DNA of 64,000 nucleotides from Lachnotalea sp. AF33-28 (GTDB lineage Bacteria > Bacillota > Clostridia > Lachnospirales > Lachnospiraceae), in the NCBI RefSeq assembly GCF_003477885.1, contig NZ_QUEE01000017.1, positions 75,323 to 139,322 on the forward strand. The letters run 5' to 3'. A model generated the notes under the pieces. The model had not been told where the DNA came from, did not search any database, and saw only the letters and a list, made by a program, of their open reading frames with translations. Position numbers and translations under genes: made by a program. Positions 37,020 through 45,865 of this stretch are shown here, one piece after another (the first letter of the stretch is position 1; each line of letters opens with the position of its first letter).

Positions 37020-37904
37020 ATGACAGATTATATAGTAAGGGCGGCTGCTGCGGACTATCAGATCCGCGCGTTTGCCGCGACGACTAAGGGGGTGGCGGAA
37101 ACTGCCAGAAAGGCCCATAACACCAGTCCGGTGGCCACGGCTGCCCTGGGAAGGCTGCTGACGGCAGGAGCCATGATGGGCAGCATGATGAAGGGCGCCG
37201 ATGATGTGCTGACGCTGAAGATCAAGGGCAGCGGCCCCCTTGGCGGCATCACGGTGACGGCGGATTCCTCCGCCGATGTGAAGGGATATGTGAATAATCC
37301 CATGGTGCTGATCCACGCGAAGCCCAACGGCAAGCTGGACGTCTCCGGCGCGGTTGGAAAGGGCGAGCTGACCGTTATCCGCGATATCGGGATGAAGGAA
37401 CCCTATGTGGGGCAGACCGCCCTGGTCAGCGGGGAGATCGCGGAGGATCTCACCTATTATTATGCGGTTTCCGAGCAGACGCCCTCTTCGGTGGCGCTGG
37501 GGGTTTTAATGGATAAAGACACCAATACCGTGCGCCAGGCCGGGGGGTTTATCATACAGCTGATGCCGGATGCGTCGGAGGAGGTGATTTCCGCTCTGGA
37601 AAAGCGGCTGGGTGAGATTACGTCCGTGACGGCGCTGCTGGAGTCGGGCATGACGCCTGAGGATATACTTAAGAGCCTGCTGGGGGATATGGGGCTTCAG
37701 ATTCTGGACCGGATGCCCGCCAGGTTTCATTGTAACTGCAGCAAGGAGCGGGTGAGGAAGGCTGTGGTCAGCGTGGGCCGAAAGGAGCTTGAGAACATGA
37801 TTGCGGAGGGTAAGCCCATCGAAGTGAACTGCCATTTCTGCAATACAAATTACGAATTTGCTGTGGAAGAGCTGCGAGAAATTCTGACAGAGTGCGATCA
37901 TTGA
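37020..37904 (+). CDS. hslO: Redox-regulated chaperone Hsp33
   Basis: 294 residues from ATG 37020, GGAGG at 37006-37010 (the upstream frame overlaps the methyltransferase). The N-terminal core has VRAAAADYQIRAFAATT and LKIKGSGPLGGI. The C-terminal zinc switch has the expected cysteine set: CNC and, 32 residues later, CHFC. On oxidation the zinc is lost and the protein becomes a holdase in the cytoplasm. Length and motifs are complete. Confidence 0.96.
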   Translation: MTDYIVRAAAADYQIRAFAATTKGVAETARKAHNTSPVATAALGRLLTAGAMMGSMMKGADDVLTLKIKGSGPLGGITVTADSSADVKGYVNNPMVLIHAKPNGKLDVSGAVGKGELTVIRDIGMKEPYVGQTALVSGEIAEDLTYYYAVSEQTPSSVALGVLMDKDTNTVRQAGGFIIQLMPDASEEVISALEKRLGEITSVTALLESGMTPEDILKSLLGDMGLQILDRMPARFHCNCSKERVRKAVVSVGRKELENMIAEGKPIEVNCHFCNTNYEFAVEELREILTECDH

Positions 37905-37910
37905 GCCGGA

Positions 37911-37935
37911 ATGCCGGAAGGTATCTTTCCGGCAT
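37911..37935 (+). terminator. Hairpin after hslO
   Basis: Nine-base stem ATGCCGGAA / TTCCGGCAT with a seven-base loop, without a clear T-run. Weak on its own; a second hairpin follows at 37988. Confidence 0.45.
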
Positions 37936-37987
37936 CCCATTCATAAGAGGAGGATGCCTGGGGAAAGCCACAGCATCCATGCAAAAC

Positions 37988-38021
37988 AAAAAGGAGGCTG
38001 TCACACGACAATCTCCTTTTT
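37988..38021. terminator. Bidirectional terminator between hslO and the cold shock gene
   Basis: AAAAAGGAG (37988-37996) pairs with CTCCTTTTT (38013-38021); the A/T tracts make it usable in both directions between the convergent hslO and cold shock genes. Confidence 0.6.
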
Positions 38022-38110
38022 GCTAATCTCATAATCACATATTACTGCTTAATTCAAAATATAAACAAAATTTATATTTAATGAATAAAGGCACAATACT
38101 AATTCTTTGA

Positions 38111-38311
38111 TTATAATTTTGTTACGTTAGTAGCCTGAGGGCCCTTAGCGCCGTTAACTACTTCGAACTCTACAGCCTGGCCTTCTTCAAGAGACTTGAA
38201 GCCTTCCATGTTCAGACCTGAGTAGTGAACGAATACATCATTTCCATCTTCGTCGGAAATAAATCCGTAACCTTTTTGGTTGTTAAACCACTTAACTGTA
38301 CCCTTGCTCAT
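38111..38311 (-). CDS. Cold shock domain protein (CspA family)
   Basis: 66 residues on the minus strand, ribosome site CGGAGG nine bases upstream. RNP1 is KGYGFI and RNP2 VFVHYS; the start MSKGTVKWFNNQKGYGF and end GPQATNVTKL are standard. It is a single-stranded nucleic-acid chaperone of the cytoplasm. The consensus promoter at 38375-38403 gives a leader of about 55 bases with an A/T tract before the ribosome site. Confidence 0.97.
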   Translation of the reverse strand: MSKGTVKWFNNQKGYGFISDEDGNDVFVHYSGLNMEGFKSLEEGQAVEFEVVNGAKGPQATNVTKL

Positions 38312-38374
38312 CGTGATACCTCCGAAAAAATTAAAAAAAATTATTTGTTGTGGCTGCCTTCTGCAACCTAGATC

Positions 38375-38403
38375 AGCATAGCATAATTTGCGAAAACTGT
38401 CAA
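38375..38403 (-). promoter_or_regulatory. Consensus promoter of the cold shock gene
   Basis: On the minus strand TTGACA (38403-38398), a 17-base spacer and TATGCT (38380-38375). Strong vegetative-type promoter. Confidence 0.85.
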
Positions 38404-38566
38404 ATGTTTTTGCCCATTTTCATGGTTAAATTCTGAAAAATTTTCCAGCCGAACCGCCCAAATCGCTGAATATTCTTAATCTTTTTTTTACTTTTAAATG
38501 GAAGGCAGTTATGGTATCATTATAGAATGACGAAAAACGTCGCGTACGTATAAGTAGGAGGATGAA

Positions 38567-39529
38567 ATGTTTTCAACAAATATCTTGATGGATGCTTCAA
38601 TTGATTATGATCTGACGCGGAAAATTCCGACCAGCAGCATTGTGTTTCTGGGCCTGGGACTGATCCTGATGATCGCTCTGGCTGTGGTGCTGTATAAGGT
38701 GATCAAGCATTTCGGACCCAGCATGATCCGTTCCATGCTGTTTGGCGTGGTGGCTTATCTGCTGCTGGGCGGCATGCTGGTGCAGATTCTCACACAGCTT
38801 CCGCTGATGATTAAACCGGTGGCGGATTTTCTTCTGGCAAACAGGCCTGCAGCCATGATCTACTCGTTTATGATGGTCTGTATCATAGAGGAAGGCGGCC
38901 GCTTTTTTGTGGTGAAATATATGGACAGGCGCCATGCAAAGCTCGGAGATATGCTCTTAATGGGTCTGGGATACGGCATCGGCGCCACCATACTGGCGAA
39001 CGGCACGGCCATCGTTTCCAATATCGGCCTGATGGCCAGCATCAACAGCGCGGGCATGACGGAGCTCACGGCGGGCATGACCGGAACCGATCTGGAAAAC
39101 GCGGTGCAGGTGTTCCGTGACTTTGTGGAGACTCCGTTCATCGATTATATCTGTATGTCCATTGAACAGTGCGCCCAGATGGTGTTCCATATCTGCATGA
39201 CTTATATCGTTTACCGCATATTTACGGAGAAGCGCCCTGTAATGCTTTTGGCTGCAATGGGCATCCATGCCGTATTTGTTGTGCCCAGCGTGCTCTATCA
39301 GCTGAATGTAATTAAGATCATCTATATCACCACCCCGATCATGCTGATTCTGACAGGCCTTCTGGTGAAATGGACCTATGGCCAGATCAAGCCTTTTAAG
39401 ACGGAAGTGGTGAAGCAGCCCAAGGCGGCGAAGACAGAGAAAAATATAGCGAAGAACGCCACAACGGTACCGGGCAAGAAGAGCATGCCCAAATACGATA
39501 ACAGCGCCAGCGCAAATGACGAGGAATAA
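38567..39529 (+). CDS. YhfC-like intramembrane protease-type membrane protein
   Basis: 320 residues, ATG 38567 after AGGAGG. Seven to eight membrane helices are visible. The EExxR motif in CIIEEGGRFFVVKYM (about 106-120), a GIGATILANG helix, FHICMTY and GIHAVFVVP histidines resemble the catalytic residues of CPBP/YhfC-type glutamic intramembrane proteases. A charged, disordered tail of about 45 residues (KPKAAKTEKN...) is extra. Malic enzyme follows 12 bases downstream; a functional link is not obvious. Confidence 0.6.
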   Translation: MFSTNILMDASIDYDLTRKIPTSSIVFLGLGLILMIALAVVLYKVIKHFGPSMIRSMLFGVVAYLLLGGMLVQILTQLPLMIKPVADFLLANRPAAMIYSFMMVCIIEEGGRFFVVKYMDRRHAKLGDMLLMGLGYGIGATILANGTAIVSNIGLMASINSAGMTELTAGMTGTDLENAVQVFRDFVETPFIDYICMSIEQCAQMVFHICMTYIVYRIFTEKRPVMLLAAMGIHAVFVVPSVLYQLNVIKIIYITTPIMLILTGLLVKWTYGQIKPFKTEVVKQPKAAKTEKNIAKNATTVPGKKSMPKYDNSASANDEE

Positions 39530-39541
39530 GGGGGAAACAGC

Positions 39542-40702
39542 ATGGATATCAAAGAGGAGTCTCTGAAAAAGCATTATGAATGGAACGGCAAGATCGAAGT
39601 GGTGCCCCGCGTGAGCATCGAATCCATGAAGGATCTGTCGTTAGCATATACGCCGGGAGTGGCGCAGCCCTGTCTGGAAATCGAGAAGGATCCGGAGCTG
39701 TCCTATAAACTGACACGCCGCAGCAACCTGGTGGCCGTGATCACCGACGGTTCCGCCGTGCTTGGCCTCGGTAACATCGGGCCGGAGGCCGGGATGCCTG
39801 TGATGGAGGGCAAATGTGTGCTCTTTAAGGAGTTCGGCGATGTGGATGCGTTTCCGCTCTGCGTGGATTCCCAGGATGTGGACACCATCGTGGATACCAT
39901 CGCCAGGATCTCCAAGAGTTTCGGCGGCATCAATCTGGAAGACATCGCCGCCCCCAGATGCTTTGAGGTGGAAGAAAAATTAAAAGCGCGGGTGGACATC
40001 CCCGTCTTTCACGATGACCAGCACGGTACGGCCATCGTGGTGGCGGCGGCGCTGCTCAACGCGATGAAGCTGACAGGCAGGAAGATGGGCACGGCGAAGA
40101 TTGTGATCAACGGCGCCGGAGCGGCGGGCACGGCTATCGCCAAGCTGCTGCTTCAGATGGATTTCGGCACGGTCACGATGGTGGACCGTTTCGGGATCCT
40201 CTGTGAGGGAGAGGACTGGATGACGGATGCCCAGGCGCAGATGGCGAAAGTGACAAATCCCGAGGGGCTTAAGGGAACTCTGGCCGACGCTTTAAAGGGC
40301 GCGGATATCTTCGTCGGAGTGTCCAAACCGGGACTTGTGACCGCAGAGATGGTCTCAACCATGGCAAAGGACAGCATCGTGCTGGCCATGGCGAACCCGA
40401 CGCCGGAAATCATGCCCGACGAGGCAAAGCGCGGCGGCGCTGCCGTGGTGGGCACAGGCCGCAGCGATTTCCCTAACCAGATCAACAACGTGCTGGTATT
40501 CCCGGGCATATTTAAAGGTGCGCTGTCCGTCCGGGCAAAGCAGATCACGGAGGCCATGAAGATCCGCGCAGCCTATGCGCTGGCCAATCTGGTGTCCGAT
40601 GAAGAGCTGAATCCCGACTGCATCATCCCTAATGCCCTCAACAAGAAGGTCGCGCAGGCGGTTGCCAGCGCGGTGGCTGAAGTGGCGGCGGAGGAAAACT
40701 GA
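39542..40702 (+). CDS. NAD(P)-dependent malic enzyme (decarboxylating)
   Basis: 386 residues, ATG 39542 after GGGG. Converts malate to pyruvate and CO2 with NAD(P)+. Visible features are the substrate site LAYTPGVAQPC, RRSNLVAVITDGSAVLGLGNIGPEAG, the metal site FHDDQHGTA, the nucleotide motif INGAGAAGTAIAKLL and MANPTPEI. It is the short (about 390-residue) bacterial type without a phosphotransacetylase fusion. No malate transporter is adjacent. Confidence 0.95.
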   Translation: MDIKEESLKKHYEWNGKIEVVPRVSIESMKDLSLAYTPGVAQPCLEIEKDPELSYKLTRRSNLVAVITDGSAVLGLGNIGPEAGMPVMEGKCVLFKEFGDVDAFPLCVDSQDVDTIVDTIARISKSFGGINLEDIAAPRCFEVEEKLKARVDIPVFHDDQHGTAIVVAAALLNAMKLTGRKMGTAKIVINGAGAAGTAIAKLLLQMDFGTVTMVDRFGILCEGEDWMTDAQAQMAKVTNPEGLKGTLADALKGADIFVGVSKPGLVTAEMVSTMAKDSIVLAMANPTPEIMPDEAKRGGAAVVGTGRSDFPNQINNVLVFPGIFKGALSVRAKQITEAMKIRAAYALANLVSDEELNPDCIIPNALNKKVAQAVASAVAEVAAEEN

Positions 40703-40736
40703 AGGAAAACCGTATGAGAGAGCAAGGAGAACGTTC

Positions 40737-41270
40737 ATGAAAGTCTGGGAACATTTCCGTACCATAACGGCGCACAAGCTGAAAGTAATGCTGTTATGCT
40801 TCCGGGTGGGTCTGTTTAAACAGGGGCTGCTCCACGACATGAGCAAATATACTCCCACAGAGTTTCTGACGGGCTGCCGTTACTATCAGGGCACCAGGAG
40901 CCCCAACGCCAGGGAGCGCGAGGTGGTGGGCTACTCCACGGCCTGGATGCATCACAAGGGGAGAAATAAACATCACTTTGAATACTGGACGGATTTTTCC
41001 ATCCAAAGCGGCAGGATGGCCGGCGTGAAGATGCCGGTAAACTATTTTGTGGAGATGGTCATGGACCGGATCGCGGCATCCAAGACCTATAAGGGAAACG
41101 CATATAAAGACAGCGATTCGTTGATTTATTTTCAGAACAGCACGGAAACGGATCTGATGCATCCCGAAACCAGAGCACAGCTTTTGTATGTGCTGAAGAT
41201 GCTGGCGGCCAGAGGAGAACGCTATACGTTCCGATACCTGCGGCATCTGTTGAAAAAGGGAAGCTATTGA
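40737..41270 (+). CDS. DUF5662-type protein of unknown function
   Basis: 177 residues from ATG 40737 with AAGGAG at 40724-40729, 34 bases after malic enzyme. Histidines and acidic residues cluster in LLHDMSKYTPTEF and WMHHKGRNKHHFEYW, an arrangement seen in HD-like metal-binding helical proteins. I believe it belongs to the DUF5662 family, which has no assigned function. It may be cotranscribed with malic enzyme. Confidence 0.6.
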   Translation: MKVWEHFRTITAHKLKVMLLCFRVGLFKQGLLHDMSKYTPTEFLTGCRYYQGTRSPNAREREVVGYSTAWMHHKGRNKHHFEYWTDFSIQSGRMAGVKMPVNYFVEMVMDRIAASKTYKGNAYKDSDSLIYFQNSTETDLMHPETRAQLLYVLKMLAARGERYTFRYLRHLLKKGSY

Positions 41271-41390
41271 TGCGGCTGTGTCCGCATAAATGTGAAAAAG
41301 GGGGCTGTTGCAAAATAGCTGAGAAATCAGTTATGGAGCATCAGCTCCATTTGCATATATTCCCTGGGTATGTACCTTTAGGAGGTCTTT

Positions 41391-41909
41391 ATGAAACTTA
41401 CGAATAAACAGCCGTTATTCATTATCACGGGAGCTTCTTGTGTTGGAAAATCAACTCTTTGTAACGAACTATTTATTAACGAAAAAGAATATATTGTAAT
41501 GGAAAGCGACTTATTATGGAATAACATCTACAACACTCCTGATAATGATTATTACGAGTATAACCGCTTATGGCTAAGGGTATGCGCAAACATTTCGCAG
41601 ATAGGAAAGCCAGTTGTTTTATGCGGCTGCAGAATACCTAAGCAGCTTGAAAATCTGCCGGAAAGAGAACTGTTTACCAATATTTACTATCTCGCCGTTG
41701 TCTGTGATGATGAAATCTTGATAAATCGAATGCGTGAAGGCCGCGGAGTGAGTGATGAAAATTGGATAAATAATTCCATTGACTTCAATAGATGGTTGAA
41801 ACGACAATCGAATGAAGCCATGTCTTGCATTACTTTAATTGATACTTCTAACACTTCACCTGCTCAAGCTGCTAAAATAGCAGATGACTGGATTATGGAA
41901 AAATTATAG
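41391..41909 (+). CDS. Small P-loop kinase-like protein
   Basis: 172 residues, ATG 41391 after AGGAGG. Walker A is GASCVGKST (about 14-22), followed by an acidic ESDLLW and a later RMREGRG arginine region as in small-molecule kinases of the adenylate/shikimate kinase type. The size fits a nucleotide or antibiotic-type kinase, but the substrate is unknown. It has lower GC content than its neighbours and stands alone behind a fragment resembling an insertion-sequence end (41293-41310), so it could be acquired. Confidence 0.65.
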   Translation: MKLTNKQPLFIITGASCVGKSTLCNELFINEKEYIVMESDLLWNNIYNTPDNDYYEYNRLWLRVCANISQIGKPVVLCGCRIPKQLENLPERELFTNIYYLAVVCDDEILINRMREGRGVSDENWINNSIDFNRWLKRQSNEAMSCITLIDTSNTSPAQAAKIADDWIMEKL

Positions 41910-41959
41910 GTTCTGCAGGGCGGTATTTGGTATATTTGCTTTTTATGAACAAAGAGCGA

Positions 41960-42006
41960 GACAGCCGCTCCATGACCGATTCATCAGTCATGGAGCGGCT
42001 GTCTTA
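41960..42006. terminator. Bidirectional terminator hairpin
   Basis: A perfect 17-base stem, 41960-41976 against 41987-42003, with a ten-base loop between the convergent kinase-like gene and the ABC binding-protein gene. The T-run is short (TT). Confidence 0.7.
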
Positions 42007-42020
42007 GGATTCCTGATCTG

Positions 42021-43022
42021 TTACTGCTTCGCGGCTTTGACGGAGTACTCGGTGGTCACCAGATCCGAGTAGGGAACCTTCTGATCCAGCTCACCTGCTT
42101 CTTCCAGAATATTCTGCAGCAGGTCAAAGCTGTCTTCATTAAAGATAGTGTCCCCTTTCCATGTGTCCTGATCCTTATATCTGCCCACGATGGTTGCGAT
42201 CGTATCCAGATTGGTCTCTTTGAACTGGGGCTGAATGGTTTTTGCAATCTCCTCGGCGCTGTGGGAGTTCACATAATCCAGGCCCTTCTGTATCGCGTTC
42301 GTAAATCCCTGAATGAGCTCCTTATGGTTTTCATAATAGCTTTTCTTAGCACAGTAAGCTGTATAGGGCACGTATCCGGAATCCACTCCGACGGAAGCCA
42401 CGACGTAGCCGGATCCCTCTTCCTCCAGTTTGGTGGCGAAAGGCTCAAATTCGATGGTATAGTCCGCGTCGTTGCTGGTAAACGCCGCAGCGGTCAGACC
42501 GAAATCAATGCTCTGGTCGATGGTCAGGTCCGTGACCGGGTCGATGCCGTTCTTCTTAAGCACATACTCGAAGACCATTTGAGGCATCCCGCCTTTACGT
42601 CCGCCCAACACCTTTTTATCTTTTAAGCTGGACCAGGTGAAATTCTCCTCGGGCTGTCTTCCCACAACGAAATTGCCGGCCCGCTGCGTCAGCTGTGCGA
42701 AGTTGACGGCGTAGTCTTCATTGCCTTCCTTGTAGACATAGATGCTGGCTTCAGAGCCCATAAAACCGATATCCGCGTCGCCGGAGATCAGGGCGGTCAT
42801 CACCTTGTCGGCGCCGGCGCCGTTAACCAGAGTCAGATCGATGCCCTCTTCCTCAAAATACCCCAGCTCGATCGCCGCGTACTGGGGAGCGTAAAATATG
42901 GAATGTGCGACTTCGTTAAGAGTAACCGGTGTCAGACCTCCCTCGGATTTTTTGCTGCATCCGGTAAAGAGGCAGGCAGTGCATAAAAGCAGCGCCGTAC
43001 CAAGTGCCAATAATTTTTTCAT
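42021..43022 (-). CDS. ABC transporter substrate-binding lipoprotein (NMT1/SsuA-like), orphan
   Basis: 333 residues on the minus strand from ATG 43022, with AGGAGG upstream; a longer frame to 43403 is an extension past the real start. The signal peptide ends in CLFTGCSKK (lipobox Cys about residue 22). The binding domain has FYAPQYAAIELGYFEEEGIDLTLVNGAGADKVMTALISGDADIGFMG, typical of the NMT1/SsuA group that binds thiamine precursors, sulfonates, nitrate or similar small molecules. No permease or ATPase gene is adjacent on either side, so it must work with a transporter encoded elsewhere or be a remnant of one. Confidence 0.85.
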   Translation of the reverse strand: MKKLLALGTALLLCTACLFTGCSKKSEGGLTPVTLNEVAHSIFYAPQYAAIELGYFEEEGIDLTLVNGAGADKVMTALISGDADIGFMGSEASIYVYKEGNEDYAVNFAQLTQRAGNFVVGRQPEENFTWSSLKDKKVLGGRKGGMPQMVFEYVLKKNGIDPVTDLTIDQSIDFGLTAAAFTSNDADYTIEFEPFATKLEEEGSGYVVASVGVDSGYVPYTAYCAKKSYYENHKELIQGFTNAIQKGLDYVNSHSAEEIAKTIQPQFKETNLDTIATIVGRYKDQDTWKGDTIFNEDSFDLLQNILEEAGELDQKVPYSDLVTTEYSVKAAKQ

Positions 43023-43209
43023 AGTATCCTCCTGAAGAATAAATATATTATATAATATTGGCGGCTCTGGGATGTGTGCCGGAAATTTGAAAAAAAGAAT
43101 GGCTGATTTTACATAAAATTTGTCCGCTATGCGGGCAAAGAGTGCTATAATAATGTGGTCGGTGCACTTGAAATTGTGAATCATAATGGGGAATAGGGGG
43201 ATTTGTGTG

Positions 43210-44073
43210 ATGTGGATTCTGTTTGCATTAGGCTCCGCGCTGTTTGCGGGCATCACGGCTATACTGGCTAAAATCGGGATTAAAAATACGGATTCTAATC
43301 TGGCGACAGCGCTGCGCACGGTCATCGTGCTGGCGTTTTCCTGGCTCATGGTATTTGTGGTCGGAAGCTTTGGGACCGTCCGAACGATTTCCGCGAGAAA
43401 CATGCTCTTTTTAGTGCTGTCGGGCCTGGCGACCGGCGCTTCCTGGATCTGTTATTTCAGGGCGCTGCAGCTGGGGACGGTCAACAAGGTGACTCCCATC
43501 GATAAGAGCAGCACTGTGCTGACCATGCTTTTGTCGTTCATTTTCTTAGGTGAGGCGATTTCCTTTCCCATGCTGGCCGGCATGGTGCTGATCGGGACGG
43601 GGACGTTTTTCATGATTCAGAAAAAGGAAGAGGAGAAGAAAGAGGTTAAAAGCAGAGCGTGGCTCGTCTATGCGTTTCTGTCCGCGGTGTTCGCCAGCCT
43701 GACGGCGATACTGGGAAAGGTGGGTGTGCAGGGGATCGATTCCACCCTGGGCACGGCAATCCGAACCGTCTTCGTGCTGATCATGGCCTGGGTGATTGTA
43801 TTTATGCAGAAAAAACAGAGCCTGATCAAAAAGATCGATAAAAAGAGCTGGCTCTTTATCGGCCTGTCAGGCCTGACCACAGGCCTTTCCTGGCTTTGCT
43901 ATTACAGGGCTCTGCAGGACGGAAAGGCCAGCATCGTGGTGCCCATAGACAAGCTTAGCATCGTGCCCACCATTCTTTTTTCCTATTTATTCCTAAAGGA
44001 AAAGCTCTCCAGAGCGCAGTTGATCGGACTCGCGGCAATCGTGGGAGGGACGTTGGTGTTACTGATAAAGTGA
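43210..44073 (+). CDS. EamA/DMT-family transporter
   Basis: 287 residues from ATG 43210, with GGGGG upstream; ATG 43186 is an alternative. Ten membrane helices in two homologous halves are visible: SALFAGITAILAKIGI...LATALRTVIVLAFSW and SAVFASLTAILGKVGV...LGTAIRTVFVLIMAW, each with a later SGL-TG-SW-CY-RALQ element. Such proteins export or import small metabolites; the substrate is unknown. It is followed by the palindromic element at 44101. Confidence 0.9.
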   Translation: MWILFALGSALFAGITAILAKIGIKNTDSNLATALRTVIVLAFSWLMVFVVGSFGTVRTISARNMLFLVLSGLATGASWICYFRALQLGTVNKVTPIDKSSTVLTMLLSFIFLGEAISFPMLAGMVLIGTGTFFMIQKKEEEKKEVKSRAWLVYAFLSAVFASLTAILGKVGVQGIDSTLGTAIRTVFVLIMAWVIVFMQKKQSLIKKIDKKSWLFIGLSGLTTGLSWLCYYRALQDGKASIVVPIDKLSIVPTILFSYLFLKEKLSRAQLIGLAAIVGGTLVLLIK

Positions 44074-44100
44074 GATCTGTGCGTGCAATGAGGACAGGCT

Positions 44101-44264
44101 TAGAGCGTGTTTTGAAATTCATTTCCGCAATCTGCACGCCTCACATTGCGGTATATTACCTCCAAATTCGGTCAACGTAGCCCGCTACGCCTCCCTCATT
44201 TGGAGGCAATCTCCCACAATGTGTGACGCACATCTTACGGAAAGCAATTTTCAAACACGCTCTA
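44101..44264. mobile_element. TA-flanked, full-length palindromic MITE
   Basis: Terminal arms TAGAGCGTGTTTTGAAATTC... (44101-44127) and their complement (44238-44264) match with few differences. The palindrome continues inward (CCTCACATTG/CAATGTGTG, CCTCCAAAT/ATTTGGAGG) to the centre GTAGCCCGCTAC. The ends abut TA on both sides, as expected of Tc1/mariner or IS630-driven insertions. No coding frame. The element is probably non-autonomous. Confidence 0.65.
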
Positions 44265-44269
44265 GTATC

Positions 44270-44313
44270 GTTACTATTTACAGCAGCTGATAAAGCAGCT
44301 ATGGAATAGTAAC
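44270..44313. repeat. Inverted repeat next to the MITE
   Basis: GTTACTATT (44270-44278) and AATAGTAAC (44305-44313) are exact complements flanking two GCAGCT copies. A related GTTACTATTCACAG is present at 36105-36118. The rest of 44074-44424 holds only the MITE and this repeat. Confidence 0.5.
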
Positions 44314-44424
44314 TTTGTATCCGCAATCGTAAGGAATTTTACATAAATCCCTCTGGACTTTAGAACTTTAACATGTTAAAATATCACTGTGTGCATTTTT
44401 ATAGAACTTGGGAGGCATTGGCTC

Positions 44425-44721
44425 ATGAATAAGAAAATCAAAACAGAAGCGGTGGACCATCTGTTTCAGGCGATTCTGACTTTGAAATCTGTGGAGGACT
44501 GTTACAGTTTTTTTGAAGATGTATGTACGGTGAATGAATTACTGTCTTTGTCACAGAGATATGAGGTGGCTAAGATGTTAAGAGAACATAAAACGTATCT
44601 GGAGATCGCGGAGAAAACCGGCGCTTCCACGGCTACAATCAGCAGAGTTAACCGGTCGCTGAATTACGGCAATGACGGATATGACATGGTGTTTGACAGG
44701 CTGGATCTTCCGGCAGAATGA
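44425..44721 (+). CDS. YerC/YecD-type TrpR-related DNA-binding protein
   Basis: 98 residues from ATG 44425, GGGAGG at 44410-44415; the in-frame extension from 44389 is not supported. It has the TrpR-like all-helical layout: VDHLFQAILTLKSVEDCYSFFEDVCTVNELLSLSQRYEVAKMLREHKTYLEIAEKTGASTATISRVNRSLNYG, with the helix-turn-helix at YLEIAEKTGASTATISRVNRSL. Homologues in Firmicutes are small repressors with unknown ligands. It stands alone. Confidence 0.88.
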   Translation: MNKKIKTEAVDHLFQAILTLKSVEDCYSFFEDVCTVNELLSLSQRYEVAKMLREHKTYLEIAEKTGASTATISRVNRSLNYGNDGYDMVFDRLDLPAE

Positions 44722-44843
44722 GTGCGGCAGCCTGACAGTGCTGTACGCGCCGGCAGCAGTAAAAACACAGCGGCAGATATTAGACCTGCGCTGACAGGCA
44801 TCCGTTATACGGAATGCTCATCAGTGCAGGTCCTTTTATGCGC

Positions 44844-45473
44844 TTATCTGTCTTTGGGGACGGAACCGTCCTTATTCTGCCTTTTTGCCGCTTTCTGCGC
44901 CATATTGTCGATCATGGCTTCGATCATCTGCTTCTTTAAGTAGACATCGAAGCTTAGGGCGCAGATGAAGGAAAAGCTCTGCAGAGCCTCGCGCTCTTCT
45001 TCCGGCACATTTTCAAAGGTTTTAGCTGAAGACTTAAATTTATTTTTCACATCTCTGGTGAAGGTATCCAGCTGCTCGTTCTGCAGAGAAAAGACCTCGC
45101 GGTAGATATCCTCCAGATTCAGCTGGCCATCACCGGAAAAGTATTCGCTGGTGAGCGGATGAAGCAGAGTCTGTATATCGCTGATGGAAAGAATGCTCTT
45201 GAAATAGTAAATGAATATCAGCAGGAGCATGTGTTCCTTGGAATACTTTTTCTTAACCGGCGGCGGAAGCAGATCATTTTTGGCGTAATTATTGATCATG
45301 GTCTTGGTGAGAATTTTATCCTCGGGATGCCGTTTGGAAGCTTCCATATGGTGGTCCATAAAAGTGGTGACCTGGTCCATGTACAGATCGATATTCGGCA
45401 CGTCTTCAGGCCGGATATAATCAAGCTTGGACAATCGTTTAAATAATTTGCTGAGCTCTTCTAAATTGTTCAT
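44844..45473 (-). CDS. DUF1836 protein (MerR-like N-terminal helix-turn-helix)
   Basis: 209 residues on the minus strand; the ATG at 45473 is preceded by GGAGGGG. The family is recognisable by LDYIRPEDVPNIDLYMDQVTTFMD, ILTKTMINNYAKNDLLPPPVKKKYSKEHMLLLIFIYYFK, a winged-helix-like segment, and an all-helical C-terminus. The acidic/basic C-terminal tail is variable. It is a probable DNA-binding protein of unknown function; the gap to pspA (45474-45928) holds promoters for both directions. Confidence 0.8.
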   Translation of the reverse strand: MNNLEELSKLFKRLSKLDYIRPEDVPNIDLYMDQVTTFMDHHMEASKRHPEDKILTKTMINNYAKNDLLPPPVKKKYSKEHMLLLIFIYYFKSILSISDIQTLLHPLTSEYFSGDGQLNLEDIYREVFSLQNEQLDTFTRDVKNKFKSSAKTFENVPEEEREALQSFSFICALSFDVYLKKQMIEAMIDNMAQKAAKRQNKDGSVPKDR

Positions 45474-45800
45474 TTCCCCTCCATTTCCTGCAGCTGATTC
45501 TCTGCAGCGCCGGGGACGGCGCTGCGCGTTTCATTCTGCCCGGAAAACATCAGAGTGCAAGACGGTCCGCAGCCATCAAACAGCATCGGTAATATACCTG
45601 ACTGACAGGACAAAGGCCGGACGGACTCCGGCATTGAGGCTGAATAGTTACGGCGGGTTATCTTTCGCTCATGAATCTTTTACATGTTATTATATAGTAA
45701 TGAGAACTATATGACAAGTTTTTTCGACAGAAGGGGCACGAAATCACCTGAAATCATCTCGGAGGTTAGAGAAACTTAATCATTTTTTCTCATTTTTTAG

Positions 45801-45829
45801 ATGACAGGGCAGGTATTAATTGCTATAAT
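45801..45829 (+). promoter_or_regulatory. Promoter of the pspA operon
   Basis: ATGACA (45801-45806), 17-base spacer, TATAAT (45824-45829). Transcription would start near 45836, giving a structured leader of about 90 bases that contains the module at 45866-45909. Confidence 0.7.
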
Positions 45830-45865
45830 TAACGGTAAGATTATTTACGCAAAACACAAGCGGAA

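Noticed and set aside
41293..41345. GGGGGCTGTTGCAAAATAGC resembling an insertion-sequence end, with a small ATGGAGC hairpin
   Set aside because: No matching inverted end or transposase nearby, so it can only be called a fragment.
44722..44943. 73-codon plus-strand frame after the YerC-like gene
   Set aside because: It begins directly after the stop codon without a ribosome site and overlaps the well-supported DUF1836 gene on the other strand.
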